DNA of 64,000 nucleotides from Branchiostoma floridae (GCF_000003815.2 NC_049988.1:20457180-20521179), one strand, 5' to 3'. Positions 20,103 through 33,292 are shown, counted from the stretch's first letter. Numbers and translations: made by a program. Notes: a model not told the origin generated them from the sequence alone.

Positions 20103-23100
20103 ATGGCTGCAGCAGACAAAGAAACCCACGCCAGCGCAGTTCGTCCTCGTTCCTACCAAGACGAGAGCTATCTGAACGGGTTTCTTGGAACTGTGGGCGA
20201 CTTACAGAAGGATGGGGCATTTCAGGATGTCGTCCTTGAAGTCGGGGATCGGCGGTTTCCTTGCCATCGGCTTGTTCTGTCCGCGGCCAGCCCCTACTTC
20301 AGGGCCATGTTTACAAGTGACATGGCGGAAAGTCGTCAGAAGACGGTTGTTTTACAGGTAGGGTTGCCGTGACGTGTGGTTACAATAGGGTAAAACAGGG
20401 AACTTCTAAATATGATGCGTGTTATAGTGAACATGTAAAAGGAGGGAAATCTACTGTACAATCAAACCAGAAATGTAAATTTCGCTGACGTATCCCTTCT
20501 ATGCCCCCCTCCCCACTTACTAAGGCGGCAGAGTACAGTCAATGACGTAGGGGTAAAAACATAGTGCGGTCGAAATCTTCAATCGTTCGTAAATACCTTA
20601 AAGTACATGTAAGCGAGGGATGAACTTAACTGTGTGGTAGCATAATATGTCGGCTTTCAGATGGCACGAATGAGATTTTACAGTTTGGCCTATTGTTGTA
20701 TAAATACGCGTGACCTTTACAGCTGGCTGTCTAAGTGAGTTGGCTGCAGTTCCGGGTGACCCCGCATGACCCTTTTTCAAAGAGGGCGTCAAAATGTTAA
20801 AAAACACAATTTTTTTTGGTTTTTGGTTATTTTGTACGTCATACCCTCGACTTTAACATACTCGTCTGTCGTGCTCCCCAAATGCACCCTACTATAATTC
20901 TGTCCGCGTCGATGTCAGTCACCTTGCGGTCCTTAACTATAGGAAGCCCCATAGGCCGAAAACTGTACTCTGCTACCTTGAACTAATGCTGTTGGTGTTT
21001 AGGGGTTAAAGGTCAACTTAGCGGGCCTCATATTTCCATTAGGAGTCTGTATTTTAAAGTTTTAACAAGAATTGTTTCAAAATGACGGAAACAGACTACT
21101 ATGCATGCAAGAGGTAGTTGAGAATATGTAGATAAGGTAGCACTATTAGCAGAATGGGATGAATTATCATGAAAATTTAAGATACATGAGATACATTCCC
21201 CTTCATACTATGCCTAGTCTCCAAGCAAATCATACGGTAGCTTTAACTAAAATATCAAAAGTTGGCAAAGGAGTGTAGGACTGTACATACTGTGGCTATC
21301 ATTTTGATACTGCCTTATGCCATCGAATGATCTGCTTGGAGATAATCTATCCCTGTTAATAGTACATGTACCTGATGTGATAAACGTTTGATCTTTATTC
21401 TGTTACATTGTTTTGCAGGGTTTGGATGCAGACATGTTTGGGGAGATTCTTAGTTACATCTACTCGGGAACCCTCCATGTGTCCCTAGACAAAGTGCAGC
21501 CCCTGTACCAGGCAGCGGACCTCCTCCAACTGGACTATGTGAGAGACACCTGCAGCAGCTACATGGCCATGAACGTGGAGCACTCCACCTGTGTGGACCT
21601 GTACAAGTTTGCTGATGTCTTCTCTGTCGGCATTGTCCAGAAGCAATGTCAGCAGTGGATTGCTAGACACTTTACTGAGGTTAGTCTTCATTATTATAAT
21701 CAGTTAGGAAATTATCTTAAAATACAGCAATCTTTTTTTCCTGTTGTATTGATGGTATACATAGTGGGATTGAGATCATAAAGTACATTAACGTTGTGAT
21801 GTATCATAGGAAATGAAGGTTTTATTGAGGTATGTCATATTTTTATGTAATATAGACACAGCTCAAGTTTGGAAAATATGAGACATTTTGAAAATTATGA
21901 TGAAGTCAGTTAAGCTAAATTGTGCATGCAATTTTTTTGTTGTTGCAGTTTTACCTAAATAAAACTTCTGTCACATTGCATGCCTACTGATATAAACTGT
22001 GTTACGCTAAATTGTGGTTATATATATACACAGCAGTTTGCTTACCATTTTTGTATGCTTATTCAAACTTACAAAGTCATATATAAATACATGATTAAGA
22101 CACACTCGTTTACTTTGGTTGGTACATATACATCTATTTTGCACCTCCACAGATTGCCTCCAGTGAGGAGTTCTGCAGCCTGAGTGTGATTCAGCTGACT
22201 GAGGTCATCAGCCATGATGAGCTGGATGTTAAAGAGGAGACAACAGTGTGGGAGGCTGTGGTGAGATGGGTGCAGCACAGCAGGGAGGACAGGTGGGTGT
22301 CAGGGTTTTGATGTACTCCTATAGTTTTAAGATGAAATTAACATATTTTTTGACAAGTTGATGTTTTACACAGATGTCAGCTTTACTATCCCAACGCTTA
22401 TTACTGTACCCTACAGACTCCACCACCTACTCAGCATCCTCCCTCAGATCCGGTTCAACCTGCTGACCGTAGATGACACGACAGCCATCCTGGAACATCC
22501 CCTAGTCAGGGAGCATCCTGGGAGTTCTGAGGTCATCAGGAATGTGGTACAGAAGAGGAACCCCAACCTGAAGCCGAGGCTTGGGATGGCTACGGAAATG
22601 GTTCTGCTGTTTAATGCCAAGTCAGTATATACTTCTTTTTCGTTTGACTTTCTAGGTTAGAACCACAATGTCATTCCGCATTTTGAGGTCATCAAATACA
22701 CATTTTCACAGTCTCAGTCATGTAAATATGCCCTCTACCTAATTCCAGGTCATACCGAGTCCTATTTCCCTGAGAGATGTCTGAAAGAGGGTACCTGAAA
22801 GATGATATTCTTGCATGCTGTGATTTGCGCCTCATTCCTAAAAAAACATGAGTTTCCAGTCCATCACTATTACAGTTTACTTTGTATTTTATCCCATTCA
22901 GTCATAAAGATCTCCTCTTCATGAACCCTCGGGAAGGGAAGTACATCAGCTGCAGCTACAAGCCAGAAGACATGCCTAGGATCTCGGCCTTGACAGTCAC
23001 CAGTGATAACGACATCTACATCCTGACTCCTGACCAAGATGATGAAGATGATGATGATGATGATGATGAGCGAGAAAGTGACGATCACTTGTCTGTGTTT

Positions 23101-23808
23101 AAGTACAACCATGTGAGGAATGTGTTTGAACATGCTGGTATGTCCTCAATATCTATGTGGCGTAAACCAGAAAACAATGTCCCATGCGCTGATCACCTCA
23201 TTGAAGTTGATGGAATTTTATACTATCTTGTTGTGGATCTAGAATATTGTGGAATATGTATGAAAAAGTACAACCGACACACGGACCAGTGGCAGGAGTG
23301 TTCACAGCAACTTGACAGTCCTACAAACGGATACTATGAAGTATTGTCCTGTGGCTCTCACCTCTACATCCTCACAAACACGGACCTGCATCGCTACGAC
23401 CCAAGCCAGGACCGTTGGTGCAAGAGGACCTCACCAGGGTACATTCCTAAAGTCTGTACAGCTGTTGCCATGGGGACGGAGATTTTCTGCACTGATATTG
23501 ACTTCTCCCAGACTATTGTGTACGACACAGAGTCAGATCGCTGGCAGAAACTCGAAGGCAGGCCGAACCCGGGAAACCTTGATGTTGATGACTTTCCCGA
23601 GCTCTTCGCACTGGAGAACCAGCTGCACATAGTGTTAACCTGTACTAGTGACTCCCAGGAAGGGTACATATATCTGGTATTTGAGTATGACAGGTCTGCT
23701 GGTGCCTGGAGGGACTTGAAGGCAACGCTACCCAGTACAGAGTATTCTGCAATTGGTCCTCATTTGCCTGTGGCACGTATATACCTACCATATCTTAAGG
23801 GGGCATAA
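20103..23808 (+). CDS. KLHL array copy 5: BTB-BACK-Kelch CUL3 adaptor-like protein, 588 aa
   Basis: Exons 20103-20357, 21419-21679, 22153-22292, 22417-22620, 22902-23808; in frame with no stops. BTB motif SDMAES conserved. N-terminal differences: YLNGFLGTV, KDGAFQDV, VGDRRF. It is the longest product because the kelch exon contains an acidic run (about 23035-23070, GAT/GAA codons) encoding mostly Asp after ILTPDQ. That run lies in a loop after the first kelch blade and is an in-frame trinucleotide repeat. The rest of the kelch domain ([28 protein letters not shown]) is closest to copy 9, with which it also shares its 3' flank. Function as for copy 2. Confidence 0.88.
20522..20979. mobile_element. 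458-bp inverted-repeat element in intron 1 of copy 5
   Basis: Ends AAGGCGGCAGAGTACAGT and, inverted, AAGGTAGCAGAGTACAGT. Paralogous introns read CCCACTTACTGATGCTGTTGG without interruption, where copy 5 has CACTTACT[element]GAACTAATGCTGTTGG. This is a paralogous empty site, with ACT as the likely short target repeat. No coding capacity. Confidence 0.75.
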
Positions 23809-25114
23809 AAACATAGTTTCTCATGCTTTTAGTCATCAGTGTGCAGGTTAAGGATGTATGTAGTGCTGGGCAGGGCTGATCAGCAAAATTTTGTTCAGAT
23901 TTCTAGTTTTGCTGAATGTATCAACAGTGGGATTTGTATTGTAGTGCTAGATTTAATACCTAATTGGATATTTTACAAGAATGCTTCCATCATTTTTCTT
24001 ATATGTCTTAAATCTAACAGCAGTAATAAGCAGACTGACTGACATCCTAGTTAGTTGACCCTATAGTGGTATTTAGTGAGGGTGAATGGGTGTGTGTGTC
24101 TATGGGAGTCCAAGTGAACTAAATATGACTAAGACTTTATATCCTTTATTGAACTTTTACCATTAAATTACATGTTATTCAACTTACATACAGTTTTTTT
24201 ATGCAGAATGTATGTGTTTATAGCGTGACAGGTATGTTAGTTAGGCACATTGGATTATATACATGTATTTCCAGATATAATTTTTATCCTTTTGTTTAAT
24301 TCTTGAACAATAAATATTTACTGGTAGAAAGAGAGTCGTCTTTTTGTTCTTTTCTGTACATGTCTTACGACTAACATTGCTTTGAAGAGGGTCATAGGTG
24401 AATTGTGTCATCATAACTTCTATGAAAACATCTTTTCGGAATTTTCTCAAAGTTGGAGGCCTTTTCAACATAACAAAATCACTACTTTATCACATTTATT
24501 GCATCTACTCTCGACAACAATGCAAAGACGTCGTATCCAGTAACGTCATAACAACAAAGATGAATTATCTTTTAGAATAGAAACTGGCGTAAAATTGGGT
24601 CCTCTAGTGTAAGATGCCAGCAGGCCCAACATCTGATTACTACATGACATTAGGTATTGTTGTAAAATGTACTTTCTTACACAGTATTTATGTGTGATCG
24701 TAGTTCGGAAATAAACTAGTGCGTTACAGTACATGCCAAGGCCGTATTTGTTCTTCCGTGCACAACAGGGAGGTGAATGGAAGAGGAATACATCAATATT
24801 TAGACTGTTCAAGTTGAATCACGATGCTTCTTCGGCCGGCGTGACTTTGCGCATTGATACCTTTACCGGGAAATGCCTTTGCGTTGCCTGCAATTCCATG
24901 ACATCCGGTGAGGTGTCAATTCAAAGTGGTTTTATCAAAGAACGAGTCATATCAGCAAACATTTGCCCATTTTCAGATATTTTGTTGGTTGTACCCTTTA
25001 CTTCAACATAATTAATTCTTTTAAATTATTTATGCACCTTGTTATAAATTTTGAGGCGCCAAACCTCCTCACTTTGAGGTCCTTAACCATGTAACGTCCA
25101 TATGCGAAAAACGA
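23809..25114. other. copy 5 / copy 6 intergenic region
   Basis: 3' flank alignable with that of copy 9 (46492-47300), followed by unique DNA. No open frame here resembles a known protein. Confidence 0.6.
24309..24314 (+). terminator. conserved polyadenylation signal, copy 5
   Basis: AATAAA in GAACAATAAATATTTACTGG, about 500 bases after the stop; same family context as copies 7, 8 and 9. Confidence 0.55.
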
Positions 25115-25190
25115 TGTACTGTGATCTTATGTGGGTAATCAGAGTTTGTCTACTCAAACTTTGACCCTAAGGTTAATCATCATCATCAAC
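25115..25190 (+). promoter_or_regulatory. conserved 5' module of copy 6
   Basis: Core element CTTATGTGGGTAATCAGAG (25126-25144), then TTTGACCCTAAGGTTAATC, where only the first half-site (TGACCC, 25162-25167) is intact, then CATCATCATCAACATGG. The upstream part of the module is replaced by unrelated sequence. Confidence 0.5.
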
Positions 25191-28100
25191 ATGGCTGCCG
25201 CAGACCAAGAACTCCACACCAGCGCAGTTCGTCCTCGTTCCTACCAAGACAAGGGCTATCTGCACGGGTTTCTTGGAACTGTGAGCGACTTACAGAAGGC
25301 TGGGGTACTGCAGGATGTCGTCCTTGAAGTCGAGGGCCGGCGGTTTCCCTGCCATCGGCTTGTTCTGTCCGCGGCCAGCCCCTACTTCAGGGCCATGTTT
25401 ACAAGTGACATGGCGGAAAGTCGGCAGAAGACGGTTGTTTTACAGGTAGGGTTGGCGTGACGTATGGTTAGAATAGAGTGAAACAGGGAACTTTCAAAGA
25501 TGATACGCATTATAGAGAACATGTAAAATGAGGGAAATCCATTGTTTTCCCAAAATTGTTCCTGTGATGTATCCTCTCTATGCCCCCTCCCCACTTACTG
25601 ATGCTGTTGGTTGTGTTAAGGGGTTAAAGGTCAACATAGCGGGCCACACTTTACCACTATGAGTCTGTATTTGAAGTTTAAAATCAGAATCTATTTCAAA
25701 TATCGGAAACAGACTACGATACATGCAAGAAGTAGTAGAGAATATAGATAAAATACTGGTAGCAGAATGGGATAAAAATTAGGATATATGACATTCACCT
25801 TAAATCTGTACCAAATCTCCAAGCAAATCCTACGGCAGGATTAGGTAGTACATGTATAGTGTAGCCTGTCTACGACTGTGGATTGGCTTATGTTATCGTA
25901 GGATCTGCTTGGAGATAACATATATATACCCTGATAATAGTACATCTACCTTACGTGATAAACGTTCTGTTGTGTTGTTTTGCAGGGTTTGGATGCAGGC
26001 ATGTTTGAGAAGATCCTTAGTTACATCTACTCGGGAACCCTCCATGTGTCCCTGGACAAAGTGCAGCCCCTTTACCAGGCAGCCGACCTCCTCCAACTGG
26101 ACTATGTGAGAGACACCTGCAGCAGCTACATGGCCATGAACGTGGAGCGCTCCACCTGTGTGGACCTGTACAAGTTTGCTAATGTCTTCTCTGTGGATAT
26201 TGTCCAGAAACGTTGTCACCAGTTGATTCATAGGAACTTTGTTGACGTAGGCCTGATACATGTATTTTTATAGTAGGTCACGACAACTTCATTTCATAAT
26301 GTCCTTCTCATACAAGTGTACCAAGGTTTATGGAATCTAGCTGGTTTGTTAAAACTTTGACAAACTTTTTCACTTTACAGTCTGTTTCTTTTCTCTTATA
26401 CTGAAAATGCATATAAGTTGCCAGGGATTTTATTTTGCGGTAGCAGGAAAATGGAGTGTTTGCGGTGGTTTTGATTTTGTGATAGCGCCAGAACAAAAAA
26501 GCAATAATGCAGGTCGTATGGAGAAATGATTGTCTGCATTAAAAAATGCTGTATTTGTGTGTCTTTGCCATGGTAAGTACATGACATTGTACTTCCTTTC
26601 TCAAACATGTCAGCATTGTGTGAATGTATATTTAGCAATAAGGGGGTGCCGTTGGTACCAGGGGGGAGGATGTTGTAAAATGTTTGCTGTGGTTTTGAGT
26701 TTGCGGTGAAGCTGCCACCGCGAAAACCCTGAACATTTCTGCATTTGCAGTAACTAGAGTGTTCTGACTTCTGAGGGACTAATTTTAAAGGATGTCATCT
26801 ACAACTTTAAATGTTGTAACCTTCATAGCTGTTCTCAGAATACTAAAAGGAATACAAGTATAATGGAACCCACTTTTTGATGCTAATGTTTCAGTAGTAA
26901 GCAATGAAACATTGTTTTTGACAATACCATACAATTATGTCCATGTACTCTTTGCCTCCACAGATTGCCTCCAGCAAGGAGTTTTGCAGCCTGAGTGTGA
27001 ATCAGCTGACTGAGATCATCAGCCACGATGAGCTGGATATTAAAGAGGAGACAACAGTGTGGGAGGCTGTGGTGAGATGGGTGCAGGACAGCAGGGAGGA
27101 CAGGTGGGTGTCCGTGTTCTATAGATAGATGTTGTGGTTTTAACATCAAACATGTTTGGGGCTGATGTGTTACCAAAAAAGTCCGCTGAATCCACCCTAC
27201 TCTGTACCTTACAGACTGCACCACCTACCCAGCATCCTCCCTCACATCCGCTTCAACCTGCTGACCTCAGATGACACGGCAGCCATTTTGGAACACCCCC
27301 TGGTCACGGAGTATCCTGGGAGTTCTGAGTACATCAGGAATGCAGTACAGAATGGGAACCCCAACCTGAAGCCGAGGCTTGGGCTTACCATGGAGATGGC
27401 TCTTCTATTCAATACAGAACGCAGGTCAGTTAATGCATTTCTTAGTCTTCTGGCATTCTATGTCGTTAAGTCTACAAGGCTAGATTTGATATCATTTGTA
27501 GTGCATGCTGTGAGTTTGGCTTCATCCCTACAAAAACGTTTGCCTTTGTCATTCAATACATGAATCTCTTGAGTTTGCAATGCCAATGTATTTTATTCCT
27601 CTCCAGTTCCACAGAGATCCTATTCATGAACCCTCAGGAAGGGAAGTGCATCAGCTGTAGTTACAAGCCTGGATCCTATCCTTATTACTCACCCATGACA
27701 GTCACAAGTGATAACAGCATCTACGCCATGCATATGGAAGCTAAAGAATTAGAGGATGACAATCAGGTGTCCCTTTTTAAGTACAACCATACAAAGAATA
27801 TGTGGGAAAATGAGGTTATGTCCTCAGTATGTAAGGGGTCGGGAGATGATTTCAATTACTGCAACAATCTCCTTTTAGAAGGTAATGGGTCTTTATACTT
27901 CATTGCTGGTATTCGAACATCAAGGAGATTTCTGCAGATGAGAAAGTACAACAGGCAGACGAACATGTGGCAGGAGTGTTCAGAGCTGCAACTTGAAAAT
28001 GGATGGTACAATTACTGTGTAGCATTATCCTGCGGCCAACACATATATTTCCTCACAAACGAGGAATTGCATTGCTACGACCCAAGCGAGGACAAGTGGT

Positions 28101-28483
28101 TCAAACGGACTGCACCATGGATCATATCTGAAGTTTGTACAGCCGTTGCCATGGGAACAGAGATTTTCTGCGCAGATAAGGGCTTCACTCAGACCATGGT
28201 GTATGACACAGAGTCAGACCGCTGGCAGAAACTGCAAGGCTGGGAGTACCCAGATGAAACTGTTATTCATCTTGATTTCAGTTTTTTCGCACTGGAGAAC
28301 CAACTGCACGTATTGTTAAGTTATGATAATGACTTCAAAGTCGTAAATCTGGTATATGTGTATGACAGGTCTGCTGATGCCTGGAGAGACTTGAAGGCCA
28401 CCCTGCCCGATAAGAGGTATGCATCGTATGGTCCTCACTATCCTGTGGCACGTATTTCCCTACCATATCTTAAGGGGGAATAA
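25191..28483 (+). CDS. KLHL array copy 6: BTB-BACK-Kelch CUL3 adaptor-like protein, 580 aa
   Basis: Exons 25191-25445, 25986-26246, 26964-27103, 27215-27424, 27607-28483; open throughout. Exon 2 ends ...NFVD with donor GTAGGC instead of the usual ...FTE. BACK begins IASSKEF. Exon 4 ends NTERR. The kelch exon starts [13 protein letters not shown] and is among the more divergent ([37 protein letters not shown]), yet it keeps the common framework [20 protein letters not shown] and [19 protein letters not shown]3 motif SDMAES present. Role as for copy 2. Intron 2 hosts a MITE. AATAAA overlaps the stop codon (GGGGAATAAAAC). Confidence 0.88.
26399..26752. mobile_element. CTGTAAATGCA-type MITE, intron 2 of copy 6
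   Basis: Degenerate inverted ends ACTGAAAATGCATATAAG and CATTTCTGCATTTGCAGTA, with internal blocks TTTTATTTTGCGGTAGC, TGTTTGCGGTGGTTTTGA and CACCGCGAAAACC shared with elements at 44058-44267 and 49656-49821. This copy is longer because of an unrelated internal stretch. Confidence 0.65.
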
Positions 28484-28989
28484 AACACTTTAAAGCATTA
28501 ATATGGATGATAGGGACCTACTGAGTACGTATACAGGCACCAGGACTGTAAAATTCCCTTTTTAGTGCATTGAATACTTTGAATAAGCACTTTGATGTTT
28601 GATAAAACTTTGCTTCTCATATATATTTTATGGGATATTTTATGACCGACAAGATGTTCCGTGTCTTATTTTAAACAGACACTATATTCTTTATACATAT
28701 TTTACGGTTATTATTTATGTGTTCAATTTTGAGACTTTATTTCTCTCTTAGTGAAAGTAGGTTTGTATTTTTTATTACCTAAATTGTTAGTCTGACATCT
28801 GGCAGCCCTCCGCTAGTCAGGCCATTCAGGACTCCAGTTTTGGACTAAAGACTAAAGTTGACACTCACGCGAGATTTGAATTTACCATATTTACACAACT
28901 TTATGGTTCCACTTACAATGTATATATTTTGTATCATTTTTAACCAATAAATATACTGTCATCTCTAGTATAGAACAAGAAAACATCTC
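28484..28989. other. 3' UTR / flank of copy 6
   Basis: AT-rich, non-coding, with the family motif CAGCCCTCCGCTAGTCAGG. Confidence 0.6.
28946..28951 (+). terminator. conserved polyadenylation signal, copy 6
   Basis: AATAAA in AACCAATAAATATACTG, about 460 bases after the stop. Confidence 0.55.
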
Positions 28990-29416
28990 CACTTTTACTC
29001 CCTATTGCCACTTATGCATGTGAAACTTGGACTCTAAAAAAGTCGGATGAGCTCTCCTGTTAGCTTTCGAGATGAGATGCCTAAGGGCGATCCTAAGTGT
29101 TTCACTTCGCCACCGAATTCCGAATGTGGAAATAAGAGCGAGACTGGGTATAGAACACACCATTGTCGATTCCATCAGACTCAGAAGACTAAGGTGGTTT
29201 GGTCACGTTGTGAGAAGACCACCAAACACACTAGTCCACAAAGCATACTATCAAGATTTCCAAAAGCCAGGCCACGGCGGAGACCCCCGGAGCGATGGAG
29301 GGACCAAATTGCAAAGGACATCGGACAGAGTATCAAGTTGGCGGAGACGAGTGCGAAGAATCGTGCAGTCTGGAGAAATATCACGGAGGGAGCAAGGGGC
29401 CAGTCACTGGCCTAGG
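28990..29416 (+). mobile_element. decayed LINE fragment (C-terminal part of ORF2)
   Basis: Frames read TYACETWTLKKSDE, then EMRCLRAIL ... RLRRLRWFGHVVRR. After a frameshift near 29225 they read RPRRRPPERWRDQI and NRAVWRNI. This order (ETWTL, RRLRWFGHV, GRPxxRWxD) is the standard C-terminus of a LINE polyprotein. No reverse-transcriptase core is left. Confidence 0.8.
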
Positions 29417-29834
29417 CGCACTTAGGCATGTAGGCAAATAGACTTATAGAGACAGAAAGTAGTTCATTTGCCAAGTGATATTGTTGTGTCAATACCCTTT
29501 GTAAAGGTAACGTTACGTGCAGGTTGACGTCACGTTTCAAAAATTGTCACGTTAGAAAAATATACAAAAATTCGTAACTTTAGATGCAATATAAACCCTC
29601 GCCCACTCAAATTAACATCAGATTACTTCATAACGTTACCTAGATTCGCATACGGTCAAGACGTGGCAACATACAAGAAATCGTAAAAAAAAGTCCTTGT
29701 AATTCGTGGGGCTTATTTTCACAACACCAGCTCTCAAGTCAACGGCACGTAAAACAGAACATTATATGGTAGGCTTCCTTAGAAATCGGGATGTGAGGGT
29801 ACTAACTATAGCTACATCTGTTCTAACGCTTAGC
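29417..29834. other. intergenic DNA before copy 7
   Basis: No gene, RNA or repeat boundary recognised. It is AT-rich and lacks the upstream half of the promoter module. Confidence 0.5.
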
Positions 29835-29903
29835 GCTAAAATGTGTGGGTAACCAGGCATACTTACCTACCTTTGATCCTGGGGTCATAGCATCATCATC
29901 AAC
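29835..29903 (+). promoter_or_regulatory. degenerate 5' module of copy 7
   Basis: ATGTGTGGGTAACCAGGC (29841-29858) is a weakened form of the core element. TGATCC-TG-GGGTCA (29874-29887) keeps the palindrome. CATCATCATCAACATGG is intact. Confidence 0.5.
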
Positions 29904-32900
29904 ATGGCTGCCGCAGACCAAGAACCCCACGTCAGCGCAGTTCTTCCTCGTTCCTACCGAGACGAGAGCTATCTGCACGGGTTTCTTGGAACTGTAGGCG
30001 ACTTACAGAAAGCTGGGGTACTGCAGGATGTCGTCCTTGAAGTCGAGGGCCGGCGGTTTCCCTGCCATCGGCTTGTTCTGTCCGCGGCCAGCCCCTACTT
30101 CAGGGCCATGTTTACATGTGACATGGCGGAAAGTCGTCAGAAGACGGTTGTTTTACAGGTAGGCTTGGCGTGATGTATCGTTAGAATAGAGTGAAACGGG
30201 GAACTTCTAAATATGATACGTATTAAAGTGGACATGTAAAATTATGGATGGAAATCTATTGATTACCCCCAACCAAAAATGATGTATACTCTCTATGCCC
30301 CCCTCCCCACTTACTGATGCTGTTGGTGTTAAGGGGTTAAAGGTCAACTTAGTGGGACACCTTTCACCGTTTTGAGTCTTTTTTTAAATGGCAGAATGGG
30401 ATGAAAATTTAAAATATACTTTTCTCTTCTATCTATACCTAATCTCCAAGAAAACCCTACAGTAGCATGATCAGGTTGTACATGTATCAAAAGTATGCAA
30501 ATAAGTGTAGCCTGTCTAATACTTTGCGATGGCTACAATTTTGATGCTATCTTAAAGTAGGATCTGCTTGGAGTTTTTCTATACCCTGATAATAGTACAC
30601 ATACCTTGTATGATTAACACTTAATGTTTATTCTGTTTTGCTGTTACACCCGACATAAGTCAAGTCTTTTATGCTATCACATTTTTGCAGGGTTTGGATG
30701 CAAGCATATTTGCTGAGATCCTGAGTTACATCTACTCGGGAACCCTCCATGTGTCCCTGGACAAAGTTCAGCCCCTGTACCAGGCAGCCGACCTCCTCCA
30801 ACTGGACTATGTGAGAGACACCTGCAGCAGCTACATGGTCATGAATGTGGAGCACTCCAACTTTGTGGACCTGTACAAGTTTGCTGATGTCTTCTCTTTG
30901 AAGGCTATCCGAGCCCGTTGTCTGCATTTGATCAATAGAAACTTTGCTGAGGTAAGCCGAATAGTTTGATTATGCAAGGCCAATGATGGTTGCAATCTGT
31001 CATAAAATTCTAGAATAACGAGTTTGTGTGTTTGAAACATATTACAAAACTCTTGTTACAGCTTACAGTTTGTTCCATTTTTTAAGTAAAATGACCTTTT
31101 TAGAGAATGTCAAATTCAAATAGCTGTCATAAGAATGATATTAAGGAATAGAACCCCCAATTCGGTGCTAAACTTACAGTTTTAACAAGCCTTTGCCAAC
31201 TAAGTGCCAACTAACTTTACATACTAAGTGTGTTACGGTTAAACTGGCTATACATATTTTACAGATACAAAGGAACCGCTTCCTTTTGTCATTAGCATAT
31301 AATCTTTCTTACTTTCTTATAATCATATAGAAATATAACTTCTTGTCTGTCGAAATAGAATTAAGACACAAATATCTGCACCTCCACAGGTTGCCTCTAG
31401 TGAAGAGTTCTGCAGCCTGAGTGTGAATCAGTTGACTGAGATCATCAGCCATGATGAGCTGGATGTTAAAGAGGAGACAACAGTGTGGGAGGCTGTGGTG
31501 AGATGGGTGCAGCACAGCAGGGAGGACAGGTGGGTTTCATTGTTCTCATTATATTTATTATGCAGAAGAATTTTGTGTCAGTATGTTTATAACATGTAGG
31601 TGTCTTTCATGTGCAGTAACTTGGTAATTGTTTGGACACATTGTATGTAGACATAAAATTGATTCTATCGATGACATTGGTGTCATTATCGGAGAACTTC
31701 CTAATAAATCCAACCCTATCCTTTACCCTACAGTGGGTGTCAGTGTTCTATAGGTGAATGTCGTGGTTTTAACATGCAATACTAAATAAATGATGATGAA
31801 ACGTGTGATGAAGGGGCTGCTGTGTTACTAAAAAATCAGCTAAACGCACCCCTACCCTGTACCCTACAGACTGCACCACCTACCCAGCATCCTCCCTCAC
31901 ATTCGCTTCAACCTGCTGACCTCAGACAACACAACAGCCATCTTGGAACACCCCCTGGTCAGGGAGGATCCTGGGAGTTCTGCATTTATCAGGGAAGCTG
32001 TGCAGAAGAACCCCGAACTCAAGCCAAGACATGGGATGTCCACAGAAATGGCACTGCTGTTTAATACATCAGTGGGGTTAGTACATACTTTTGTGTTTGC
32101 CTTTGAAATCCATCAGCAATCTTACACAGTATCATTCAATTTGGCGACCTTGCAATAAATGCACTTTTAATCTCATTTTAATTTGTACTTAAGGTGCTTA
32201 AGGTCATTCCTTATGGAGTAACATGTTTTTTTATAGAACAGCGCATGCAGTGATTTATGTCTCATCCCTGTAGCCCGCTGGGCCAACCTGATTGCCGATT
32301 GCCTCATGTGTCAAACAACCTCAGTTTAAGTCATGTAGAGGGGTATGAGTTTCCAGTCCAGTTTTATTGACAGTTTCCGATGCATTTTTTCCATTTCTAG
32401 TACCAATGAGATCTTCTTTATAAACCCTCGGGAAGGGAAGTACATCAGCTGCAGTTACAAGCCTGAAGACCTCCCTCATTTTGTGGACATGACAGTCACC
32501 AGTGATAACGACATCTTTATCCTGGAAGGTAAATCATCAGAGGATGAGACTCATCTGTCTCTGTTTAAGTACAACCATGCAAAAAATGTGTGGGAAGATG
32601 CTGGTATGTCCCTAGTGATTAAGCGACAGAAAAATCATCGGAAGTGCTATAAGTATCTGCTTTATGAAGTCGATCGGACTTTGTATTTGATTCAAATTGA
32701 TCGAAATTATGGTTGGTCTTTGGTGCAGATGAGAAAGTACAACCAGCACACAAAACAATGGCTAGAGTGTTCACGGCTGCAATTTAACAAACCTTTACAT
32801 AAGCATGCAGACTTCGTTACATTGTCCTGCGGTTCACACCTCTATTTCCTCACAAGTGAGACATGCACAATGCATCGCTATGATCCAAGTCAGGATCGGT

Positions 32901-33292
32901 GGAGCAAGCGGACCCCACCGATCGACCTTCCTGATCTCGTTAGGGCCGTTGCCATGGGAACTGAGATTTTCTGCATAGATTATGACTTTACTAAGACTAT
33001 GGTGTACAACACAGAGTCAGACCGCTGGCAGAGGCTGCAAGGCTGGCCGAACCCGGGAAAGTTTGTTTTTTATTTGCCCAGTCTTTTTGTATTAAAAGAC
33101 CAGCTGCACGTACTGTTAACCTGTAGAAGCGAATCCCAGAACGGCATCGTACATCAGGTGTATGTGTATGACAGGTCTGCTGATGCCTGGAGAGAGTTGA
33201 AGGCGACCCTGCCTAATGAGCATTATGCGTACGAACTGGAATCTTGTTCTCCTGTGGCACGTATATACCTACCATATCTTATGGGGACATAA
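29904..33292 (+). CDS. KLHL array copy 7: BTB-BACK-Kelch CUL3 adaptor-like protein, 584 aa
   Basis: Exons 29904-30158, 30691-30951, 31390-31529, 31870-32076, 32401-33292; in frame with no stops. Exon 1 reads MFTCDMAES (Thr-Cys in place of Thr-Ser) and [10 protein letters not shown]. Exon 2 differs late ([21 protein letters not shown]). Exon 4 lacks one internal codon and gains others at its end (NTSVG). Kelch begins [13 protein letters not shown] (Ile for the usual Met) and pairs with copy 4 ([22 protein letters not shown]). It has Asn in YNTESD and [13 protein letters not shown], both changes in otherwise constant framework. Intron 3 contains a recombination scar (junction 31733/31734). Role as for copy 2. 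Confidence 0.87.
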
